Assembly (NCBI GenBank): GCA_964591085.1
Contig: CAZPXH010000008.1
Span: forward strand, 48,059 to 112,058
Direction: 5' to 3'
Source of the DNA: CAZPXH01 sp964591085
GTDB lineage: Bacteria > Spirochaetota > Spirochaetia > DSM-27196 > CAZPXH01
Length of the DNA: 64,000 nucleotides
Shown: positions 51,256 through 58,526 of the stretch, in pieces
Numbering within the stretch: the stretch's first letter is position 1
Layout of the letters: each line of letters begins with the position of its first letter
Translations under genes and position numbers: made by a program
Notes under the pieces: generated by a model
What the model saw: only the letters and a program-made list of their open reading frames with translations
Told to the model about the DNA's origin: nothing
The model's database searches: none

Positions 51256-53046
51256 TCAGTCCGCCATCTCCATGACTTCCTCGCTGAATTGGTTGCGATA
51301 GAGCTCCGCGTATTGGCCTCCGGCGGTCAGCAGCTCACGGTGGGTTCCGTCTTCCAGAATCTGCCCCTGGCTGATGACCAGAATCCGGTCCGCGCGGCAG
51401 ATGGTTGAGAGCCGGTGCGCAACAACAATACTGGTACGTCCGGACAGAAGGCGGTCCAGCGCTGCCTGTATCAGCAGCTCGGTCTCCGTATCTATAGAAG
51501 ATGTCGCCTCATCCAGGACAAAGACCATGGGATCAGCGAGGACCGCCCGTGCAAAGCTCACAAGCTGCTTTTGTCCGGTAGACAGCAGGCTTCCGCCCTC
51601 CCCTACCGAGGTGTCATAGCCATCCGGCAGAGTCTGGATGAAACTGTCCGCGCGTACCAGGCGCGCGGCCTCTTCAACCTCTGCATCAGTGGCATCCAGG
51701 CGACCGTAGCGGATGTTCTCCCGGATGGAACCGCTGAACAGGTGGGGCGCCTGCAACACATAGCCCAGGCGGCCCTGCCAGTCCTCCAGCCGGTAGCTCC
51801 GGTAATCCAGCCCGTCAACCAGAATGCTTCCCTCAGTTGGTTCGTAGAAGCGGCAGGTAAGGTTCACGATGGTGGACTTCCCGCTTCCGGTCTCGCCCAC
51901 AAGCGCAATGGTCTGACCCGCGGGCACGTGCAGGGAGAAGTTGCTCAGGACCGGCTGTCCCTCCCGGTAGGCAAAGCTCACATTCTGAAATTCGAGGTCC
52001 CCGCGCACTGGAACGACCCCAGGCAAGACCCGATCGGGATCGTCCCGAATCTCCACCGCAGTCCCGAGGAGAGAAACAATGCGCTCCGCAGATGCCTGCG
52101 CTGACTGAAACTCTGCCAGAACCCGCGCGAGCTCCTGCACTGGCTCAAAGAACTGCACGGTCCAGGTGAGAAATGCCGCAAGTGTTCCCACCGTGACCGT
52201 CCCGGCAATGACCCCAGCGCCCCCGCGGCCCAGCGCGAGTGCTGTCCCTATGCTCGCAATGGACAGCACCACTGGAAGGTAGATGGCGCTGTAGGTTGCT
52301 GCGCGTACGCTGGAGCGCTCCATCCGACGGGTGAGCACCTGGAACTCGGCCAGGTTTGCATCCTCCCGGACCAGGGTCTTGGAGGCACGCGCGCCAGTGA
52401 TGCCCTCGTTGTAGGCCCCGGATATCCGTGAGTTGGTCCTACGAACCAGCCGCTGTGTGCGCAGGATCCGGCGCTGGAACCAGCGGCTGGCCAAGGCAAG
52501 GGGCGGAACCACGCTGAGGGTTATCAGGGCCAGCCGCCAGTCCATGACCAGCATGAAGGCCACCACCGCAACCATCGTCACGGCGCCCCACACAATGTCC
52601 ACAATGCCCCAGGCAACTACCTCGCCGAGGCGCTGAGCGTCACTGGTAAGACGCGCCATGATCCATCCCACGGGCGTACGATCAAACCAGGCAAAGCCGA
52701 GTTTCTGCAGGTGGTCAAAGGCATCCCGGCGGATATCGTGAACCAGTCCCATCTCAATACTGCCCGCAAGGGCAATGAGCAGAAACACGTTTACTGACTG
52801 CAGAACCACAATCCCGAGGTAACCCAGGATGAAGCGCTCCAGCCCACCGGTCTGCCCGGGGACCACAAATCGATCAATGGCAACCTGGGTCAGCGCGGGG
52901 AATGCGGCGTCTACGATTCCTACCATTGCCATCACAACAACCAGTGCAATCACGTGCCAGCGGTATGCCAGCGCAAAGTGCACCAGGCCGCGCCAGAGAC
53001 TGAGGCTGATACCCCCGCGATGGGTTTCTTCACTGAAATAGTTCAC
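51256..53046 (-). CDS. ABC transporter, fused permease-ATPase (catalytic half)
   Basis: Half-transporter of 596 residues: six transmembrane helices then an ABC domain. Walker A is VGETGSGKST, signature LSTGQKQL (non-canonical Thr in place of Gly), Walker B FVLDEATSSID with the catalytic Glu, H-loop VVAHRLST. GTG 53046 overlaps the stop of the upstream gene by 4 nt (GTGA), indicating translational coupling. Pairs with the upstream half to form a heterodimeric exporter of the TM287/288 or LmrCD kind. Confidence 0.88.
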   Translation of the reverse strand: MNYFSEETHRGGISLSLWRGLVHFALAYRWHVIALVVVMAMVGIVDAAFPALTQVAIDRFVVPGQTGGLERFILGYLGIVVLQSVNVFLLIALAGSIEMGLVHDIRRDAFDHLQKLGFAWFDRTPVGWIMARLTSDAQRLGEVVAWGIVDIVWGAVTMVAVVAFMLVMDWRLALITLSVVPPLALASRWFQRRILRTQRLVRRTNSRISGAYNEGITGARASKTLVREDANLAEFQVLTRRMERSSVRAATYSAIYLPVVLSIASIGTALALGRGGAGVIAGTVTVGTLAAFLTWTVQFFEPVQELARVLAEFQSAQASAERIVSLLGTAVEIRDDPDRVLPGVVPVRGDLEFQNVSFAYREGQPVLSNFSLHVPAGQTIALVGETGSGKSTIVNLTCRFYEPTEGSILVDGLDYRSYRLEDWQGRLGYVLQAPHLFSGSIRENIRYGRLDATDAEVEEAARLVRADSFIQTLPDGYDTSVGEGGSLLSTGQKQLVSFARAVLADPMVFVLDEATSSIDTETELLIQAALDRLLSGRTSIVVAHRLSTICRADRILVISQGQILEDGTHRELLTAGGQYAELYRNQFSEEVMEMAD

Positions 53047-54818
53047 CGGGTCCTCCCCGCTGGTTCGGCCTGGCCCGACTGCTGCGCGTCCCACACACGC
53101 TTGTAGAGACCCGGCCGACGCACGAGTTCCTCGTGCGTGCCACCGTCGCTGATTCGCCCCTGCTCCAGAACCACGATTCGGTCCGCATCCATCAGGGAGG
53201 TGATCCGGTGCGAAATGATTATGGTGGTTGCCGATCCGGCGCGCCGGCGCAGCTCTTCCTGAATTCGGCGATCGGTTGCGTTGTCCACTGCGCTGAGGCT
53301 GTCATCCAGGATGAGGATGGGGCTCTCTGTGATCAGTGCCCGAGCAATCGCCAGGCGCTGCTTCTGGCCACCGGACAGCGTGACGCCGCGCTCTCCGACC
53401 AGGGTGTCATATCCCCGCTCAAAGCCGAGGATATTCTCGTGCAGCGCGGCCGCACGCGCGGCCTCGTAGGTGTCGGCATCCGCTCCGGTGGCAGAGGCCA
53501 GCCGGATGTTGTGCCGGATGCTCCGGGCAAAGAGGAAGGGCTCCTGCATTACGTAGCCGATCTGAGACCGCAAATTCCGCTTTGCCAGCTCCCGCGTATC
53601 AACACCGTCAATGCTGATGCACCCAGAGTCCGGCTCATAGAGCCTGAGGATGAGCTGGACCATGCTGGTCTTCCCCGAGCCCGTAGGGCCGAGTATGGCA
53701 ACAGTCTGGCCGGCGGGGATGTGGAAGCTCAGGTCCTGCAGCACTGGAGGACCGTCCCCGTAGGAGAAACTCACGGACTCAAACCGGATGTCTCCCCGGA
53801 TGACCGGCCGCAGTCCGTCCGGAGTGAGATCTTCTGCCTCCATGTCCAGGATCTCGGCGATTCGATCCGCGGCTACCCGAGCCTTGGCAAGATCCGCGAG
53901 GATTCGGCCCAGAATTCGGATAGGAAACAGAATCAGGTACTGGTAGGACAGGAAGGCGAGCAGCGTGCCCACCGTCAGCGTCCCGTTTGCCGCGCGAAGC
54001 GTTCCGTACGCGAGCACGGCCAGAACCTGGAGCATGGACAGCAGGTCAGTGCTGGACCAGTACGCGGCAAAGGTGCGGATCAGCCGGGTGATGAGATCAC
54101 GATACTCGGCATTGCGCTCACCGTAACGCTTCCGCTCCCAATCCTGCCTGGCGAAGGCCCGCACCACCCGGATTCCGCTCAGGTTCTCCTGCAACACCGT
54201 GGAGAAGCGGCCTTCTGCTTCATCCGCGGCCTTGAACTGCTTCTCCACCTTCCGCTGGAAGACGTAGGAGCTTGTGACCAGGATGGGGACCAGCGGCAGA
54301 CAGATCAGGGCAAGCCTGGTGTCCAGTGCGAGCATGAAAGGAACCGCAAAGGCAATCAGAAAGCTTCCTCTTCCTACCTCAAGGAGCTGCACGGCCAGAA
54401 AGCGGCGGACTGTTTCCACGTCAGAGGTGGCACGCTGCATCACATCGCCGGTCGCAAGGCCGTTGAGAGAGGCAAAGGACAGCGACGAGATCCGCTGATA
54501 CATCCGTTCGCGGGTATCACGCGCAACGGCTTCTGCGCTCTGCGCGGCCATCCGGCCGGAGAGGTAGGTGAACACACCCCGCCCGAGCGCTACCGCCACA
54601 ATGGCGAACGCTACGCGCAGGAAATCAGGCCCAGTCTGTCCACGCAGGAATTCCGGCAGGTTGCCGAGCTCACCGCTGAGCGAGTCAACGGCACCGCGCA
54701 GAACAAGGGGACTCAGGTAGGCAAACAATGTGGCAAGCGCTGTGGCTGCCATGGCGGCTGCGTAGCGGCCGCTACCCGCCGCAAGCAGACGGCGGAATGC
54801 ACTGCGCGAACTGCGCAT
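53043..54818 (-). CDS. ABC transporter, fused permease-ATPase (degenerate-Walker-B half)
   Basis: Half-transporter of 591 residues with six helices and an ABC domain. Walker A is GPTGSGKTS, signature LSGGQKQRLAIARAL (canonical), but Walker B ends LILDDSLSAVD with Asp in place of catalytic Glu. Combined with the partner encoded downstream, one composite ATP site is complete and the other degenerate, the hallmark of asymmetric exporters. Likely exports drugs or lipids. First large gene of the operon, downstream of a 23-codon frame. Confidence 0.88.
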   Translation of the reverse strand: MRSSRSAFRRLLAAGSGRYAAAMAATALATLFAYLSPLVLRGAVDSLSGELGNLPEFLRGQTGPDFLRVAFAIVAVALGRGVFTYLSGRMAAQSAEAVARDTRERMYQRISSLSFASLNGLATGDVMQRATSDVETVRRFLAVQLLEVGRGSFLIAFAVPFMLALDTRLALICLPLVPILVTSSYVFQRKVEKQFKAADEAEGRFSTVLQENLSGIRVVRAFARQDWERKRYGERNAEYRDLITRLIRTFAAYWSSTDLLSMLQVLAVLAYGTLRAANGTLTVGTLLAFLSYQYLILFPIRILGRILADLAKARVAADRIAEILDMEAEDLTPDGLRPVIRGDIRFESVSFSYGDGPPVLQDLSFHIPAGQTVAILGPTGSGKTSMVQLILRLYEPDSGCISIDGVDTRELAKRNLRSQIGYVMQEPFLFARSIRHNIRLASATGADADTYEAARAAALHENILGFERGYDTLVGERGVTLSGGQKQRLAIARALITESPILILDDSLSAVDNATDRRIQEELRRRAGSATTIIISHRITSLMDADRIVVLEQGRISDGGTHEELVRRPGLYKRVWDAQQSGQAEPAGRTR

Positions 54819-54943
54819 AAAAGGTCTCCCGAACCAATGGTGGCAGAAACAACCACCCGTACCTGCACAAGGGGCACGGCAACAGGAAGTCCCGGACGGG
54901 ACCGAATCAGAGACGCTTTAGCTGTGGGGGGAGGACCGCGCTC

Positions 54944-55015
54944 TTAATGCCCGGTCAGGAAGATCCCCGCAACGTTGGCGCCGGACGGGATAGCCGAGAT
55001 TCGATATCGCTCCAT
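54944..55015 (-). CDS. possible 23-residue peptide upstream of the ABC exporter
   Basis: A short frame MERYRISAIPSGANV followed by AGIFLTGH and TAA. It has a good ribosome binding site (GGAGGT, 5 nt before ATG). It lies 125 bp before the ABC exporter gene and in the same direction. It could be a leader peptide or small protein, or chance. Other sequence in the 54819-55067 gap shows no further gene. Confidence 0.35.
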   Translation of the reverse strand: MERYRISAIPSGANVAGIFLTGH

Positions 55016-55067
55016 TCCACACCTCCGTTGCAGGATGCGTTTGTTTAGCCGGCTCCGGCGCGATTGG

Positions 55068-55799
55068 TCAAGCCTTGTCCGCGAGGAGAACGGCAACTTC
55101 TCCGGACTTTGTGAGCGGGATGACCAGTTCCGTGAACAGAGCAACAAGGGGTTCTGCCGGAATGCGCCGCCGTACCAGCGGATTCACGGTAGCCTGCAGC
55201 GCTTCTGCCTTTGCCGAAACTCGACGGCGTATGCGCTCCTCCACTTCCGGCCTGCTCAAGCGGGCCATCAGTGCATCCCGGTCCCGCACGGCGATGAGCG
55301 CATCGTAGGCTTCCGGGTCTGCCTGGTACTTCACCCGAGCAACGTAGAGCGCGCCGTAGTGGACCCGGCGCGCGATGGCCTGGAACGCGGCAACATCCAG
55401 CTCCACCGAAGAACCGTGGTGGCCGTCATCCGTGTCCGCGCAGATCCGTGGAAGAAAGCCGAGGTAACCGTCCAGGATCTCTGTGCTCAGGTTCACGGCA
55501 AGCTGCCCGGCGGAGAACCCGGAGCTCCCGCCGGACAACTGCGCTTCCCTCCGCGGCTCTGGCAGGTCACGGTGCCAGGGCTGTTCCTCCGGGACACCGA
55601 AGCGCCCAAACATCGCATCCATTTCCTCCTGGTAACGGAGCCTGAGCTGGAGGAGGGAACGCTCGCCAGCATCAGCAATACCACTGCTCCTGGGGCGATA
55701 GGCGGCTGCGTTGTGGGCGAACTGTGCACGGTCCAGCAGACGGTGGAGGATGGCTTCCTCCAATCCTTCCAATCTCGCTGCAATCGCATCAAGGTTCAA
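55068..55799 (-). CDS. chorismate mutase of the eukaryotic (AroQ-beta, ARO7-like) type
   Basis: Helical protein of 243 residues converting chorismate to prephenate in phenylalanine/tyrosine synthesis. It aligns along its length with yeast chorismate mutase: a start with Arg9 in AARLEGLEEAI, LLDRAQFA (cf. yeast LIERSHFA), DDGHHGSS and ARRVHYGALYVARVKY (Arg and Lys of the active site), VEERI, and ELVIPLTKSGEV near the end (the essential Thr-Lys and Glu region). The regulatory effector site of the yeast enzyme cannot be judged. The type is rare in bacteria, so gene transfer or ancient retention is possible. Confidence 0.9.
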   Translation of the reverse strand: MNLDAIAARLEGLEEAILHRLLDRAQFAHNAAAYRPRSSGIADAGERSLLQLRLRYQEEMDAMFGRFGVPEEQPWHRDLPEPRREAQLSGGSSGFSAGQLAVNLSTEILDGYLGFLPRICADTDDGHHGSSVELDVAAFQAIARRVHYGALYVARVKYQADPEAYDALIAVRDRDALMARLSRPEVEERIRRRVSAKAEALQATVNPLVRRRIPAEPLVALFTELVIPLTKSGEVAVLLADKA

Positions 55800-55803
55800 G
55801 GCG

Positions 55804-55831
55804 TTGAATCCTCCGTGTCTTGAGCTATACT
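55804..55831 (+). promoter_or_regulatory. putative promoter of the diguanylate cyclase gene
   Basis: TTGAAT (55804-55809), 16 nt, TATACT (55826-55831). The ATG of the cyclase gene is 19 nt downstream, without a clear ribosome binding site. TACTG and CAGTA (55828-55842) form a short inverted repeat over the -10 box. Confidence 0.5.
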
Positions 55832-55850
55832 GTGTCTCAGTACAGAAACA

Positions 55851-57365
55851 ATGGACAACAGTAACAACTCTTCTATAGATCTGTTCTACACCATTGGCGG
55901 ACGTCCGTGCCCGGGTTTGCCGGAGTCCGTCTTTGCCGAATGGTTGATCCCCTACCTCGCTGGCCTAGGAATATTCGAGACAGCCTATGGCTCCGGGAGA
56001 GTCTTCAGCAACAGCTTGTGGGACAGTCTTGGCTGGGGCACCGACGAGCACGACGGAGATGACTGGCTGGACCTGATTCATCCCGAGGATCAGGACCGGA
56101 TTCGTCGGATCTGGAGCGGCCTGCGCTCCGGCGAAGTAGACATGGTTCGATATGTCTTCCGCATCCGTGATAGCTCAGGGGAGTACCATTGGATCAGCCA
56201 CGCCGGCCGCGCGGTGACCCGTACACGAGACGGCGAACTCAGGCGCTTTGTTGGCATGGACGCAGACATCACCTCTCCCATGCTCAACCTGGAAGAAGCC
56301 CGGGCAGAGCGGGAAGCCCTCAGGCAGCAGTTGATGCTGGAGTCAGCCATTCGGCAGGCAGGTACCATCATGCGGACCCACCTTGCCTGGCAGGACGCTG
56401 CAGAGGTGATTCTGCAGCAGCTCAGGACCGTTGTTTCGGCAAAGCACGTACTGCTGGTCCGGATGCGTGGACGGGCACTGGAGGTGGCGGGTAACAGACC
56501 CGACTATTGGCCGGAGGGCAATCCTCGCGGAGCGCCCCGGAAACCCGCGCTGCAGCGGCTCTACCGACAGCTGCGGGAACACAGCCCGGTGTCCGCGGAT
56601 GACCTGGCGGAGGAGACCCACCATTCGCTACGGGCCATCGGGTGGGAAAGCGGATCCCTCCTATCCGCGTTGGTTGTAGGGGACGCCGGGCACGATGCCG
56701 TGATCATCTGTCATGATCTCCGGCGGGACTACTTCGGCCGAGGTGATGCCCAAACGCTGGTGATCTTTGCCGACCAGGTTGCGGTAGCGCTGCGGAACGC
56801 TCAGCAGTTTGAGGAGCAGCGGCGCCTGGCAACGGTGGACAGCCTCACTTCTCTGGCCAATCGAAGGACATTCCACGAACAGGCGGAACTCCGCCTGCGG
56901 GAGAATCGGCGGCCTGGCCGCTGCGCGGTGATCATGATGGATGTTGACCACTTCAAGACGGTAAACGACCGCTTTGGGCACTCTCAGGGAGACCTGGTTC
57001 TGAAGGCCATTGCGTCTGCCGCGCACAGCGTTCTGCGCCCTCAGGACCTGATTGCGCGCTGGGGCGGAGAAGAGTTTGCCGTTCTGCTGACCGGCCTGGA
57101 CGAGCGGGCCGCCCGCCGTATTGCCGAACGGATGCGGGCCGCGGTGGAGCACAGCGTCCGCCGTCCGGACGGCGCCCCCGTCACCGTGAGCCTCGGAGTG
57201 TCCCTGTGTAAGGAAGAGCCCGAGCTGGAGCAGATGCTCCAGGTTGCGGACCGATCCCTCTATCAGGCCAAGTCTCTGGGGAGGAACACGGTCTGCGTGG
57301 ATTCCTGTCTGGACCGTGACTCTCTGGAGAACTTAACGCAGACAAAGGACACCGAAGACAACTGA
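55851..57365 (+). CDS. PAS-GAF-GGDEF diguanylate cyclase
   Basis: Soluble sensor cyclase of 504 residues that makes c-di-GMP from two GTP. In order: a PAS domain with PAC end (about residues 30-145, HWISHAGRAV), a GAF domain (about 180-320), a helical linker, and a GGDEF domain with canonical GGEEF at 405-409. The allosteric inhibition site RPQD is at 396-399, five residues before, so product feedback is expected. Ligands of the PAS and GAF domains are unknown. Divergent from the chorismate mutase gene. Confidence 0.92.
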   Translation: MDNSNNSSIDLFYTIGGRPCPGLPESVFAEWLIPYLAGLGIFETAYGSGRVFSNSLWDSLGWGTDEHDGDDWLDLIHPEDQDRIRRIWSGLRSGEVDMVRYVFRIRDSSGEYHWISHAGRAVTRTRDGELRRFVGMDADITSPMLNLEEARAEREALRQQLMLESAIRQAGTIMRTHLAWQDAAEVILQQLRTVVSAKHVLLVRMRGRALEVAGNRPDYWPEGNPRGAPRKPALQRLYRQLREHSPVSADDLAEETHHSLRAIGWESGSLLSALVVGDAGHDAVIICHDLRRDYFGRGDAQTLVIFADQVAVALRNAQQFEEQRRLATVDSLTSLANRRTFHEQAELRLRENRRPGRCAVIMMDVDHFKTVNDRFGHSQGDLVLKAIASAAHSVLRPQDLIARWGGEEFAVLLTGLDERAARRIAERMRAAVEHSVRRPDGAPVTVSLGVSLCKEEPELEQMLQVADRSLYQAKSLGRNTVCVDSCLDRDSLENLTQTKDTEDN

Positions 57366-57397
57366 GCCCCGGAAACCATCGCCGGTAACCGGGGCTC
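57364..57397. terminator. hairpin after the diguanylate cyclase gene
   Basis: GAGCCCCGG and CCGGGGCTC (9-bp arms) enclose a loop that itself has ACC and GGT pairing across a symmetric AA/AA internal loop. The first arm overlaps the last base of the stop codon. It lacks a U-tract but its stability and position suggest transcription termination. Confidence 0.5.
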
Positions 57398-57481
57398 CAC
57401 TAACAGGGGATCCGCTGGTCTGAAGTCAGGGTCCCTACAACCACTCAGGTACCCTTCATGCGCCCAAGCACCCTTGAAGGC

Positions 57482-58477
57482 TCAGTCCCAGTCCAGTGAA
57501 CCTCCGCTCTGGTACTCGGTCACGCGGGTCTCAAAGAAGTTCTTCTCCTTGGACAGATCGGTAGCCTGGCTCATCCAGGGGAAGGGATTGTCCGCCTCAA
57601 AGTGCTTGGGCAGGTTGATCCGCTCCAGCCGACGGTCCGCGATGTACTCCACGTACTCAATGAACTGCTCGGCATTGATCCCCAGAATTCCCTCGGGACA
57701 GGCGTCCCGGGCGTAAATCTTTTCAAGCTCAACGGATTGAAGGATGCGCTCCCGGAGACGGTTGCGGAAATCGTCAGTCCAGACTTCCGGGTTCTCCGCC
57801 ACGATGGTGTTGATCAGATCAGCGCCAAAGGCGAGGTGCAGGCTCTCATCCCGCATGATGTACTCAAACTGTTCGCCGATACCCACCATCTTCCCCTGCC
57901 GCTTGAGCGCCAGCATCATAGCGAACCCGGCATAGAAGAAGATTCCTTCCATAATGATGTAGTAGCCCACCAGGTCATGGACAAATCGCTGGATGTTGGC
58001 GGTGCCCTCAGTGGTGAAGTTGGGGTCAAAGACCGCCTCGGTCAGTTTGATAACAAAATCGTCCTTCTCCTTGATGGAAGGGATGATGTCGTACATGCCA
58101 TAGATCTCATCCGGGTCCAGCCCCAGGCTGTCACAGCAATAGATGAAGGTATCGGTGTGGACCGCCTCCTCAAATGCCTGACGCAGCATGTACTGCCGAC
58201 ATTCCGGATTGGTGACGTGGTTGTAGACGGCCAGAACAATGTTGTTGGCCGTCAGGCTTTCGGCGGTGCTGAAGAAACCGAGATTCCACAGTATGAGCCG
58301 ACGCTCTACGTCCGTCAGCGCATCCCGGTTCTTCCACTGCTCTATGTCGTCCTGCATCGGAATCTCTTCCGGCTGCCAGGTGTTTGCAATTCCGTCCTTA
58401 TAGTGTTGCCGCGCCCACTGGTAGGTCATCGGCAGGATCTTGTTAGGGTCGGTCTTGCTGTTGTTGATGATTCCCAT
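57482..58477 (-). CDS. nrdB: ribonucleotide reductase beta subunit (R2), class Ic-like
   Basis: Small subunit of ribonucleoside-diphosphate reductase (331 residues) housing the dimetal cofactor that starts the radical reaction. Metal ligands are E73 in STAESLTANN, E104 and H107 in FEEAVHTDTF, and later acidic ligands in the EGIFF and RDESLH segments. The radical Tyr position (Tyr122 in E. coli) is Phe111 and the first ligand is Glu rather than Asp, the two features of class Ic enzymes with a Mn/Fe cofactor. GGAGGAATCAAT precedes the ATG. Downstream partner of nrdA, 49 nt apart. Confidence 0.94.
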   Translation of the reverse strand: MGIINNSKTDPNKILPMTYQWARQHYKDGIANTWQPEEIPMQDDIEQWKNRDALTDVERRLILWNLGFFSTAESLTANNIVLAVYNHVTNPECRQYMLRQAFEEAVHTDTFIYCCDSLGLDPDEIYGMYDIIPSIKEKDDFVIKLTEAVFDPNFTTEGTANIQRFVHDLVGYYIIMEGIFFYAGFAMMLALKRQGKMVGIGEQFEYIMRDESLHLAFGADLINTIVAENPEVWTDDFRNRLRERILQSVELEKIYARDACPEGILGINAEQFIEYVEYIADRRLERINLPKHFEADNPFPWMSQATDLSKEKNFFETRVTEYQSGGSLDWD

Positions 58478-58526
58478 ATTGATTCCTCCTCACGGGATCT
58501 GATGCTGTGTTGATTCTGGCGCGGTC

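Noticed and set aside
53133..54947. Plus-strand open frame of 604 codons
   Set aside because: It is antisense to the ABC exporter gene, which has all expected motifs.
55828..55842. LexA box or shared operator with the permease gene
   Set aside because: TACTG and CAGTA are 5 bp apart here and 2 bp apart at 10675; spacing differs, so a common regulator cannot be claimed.
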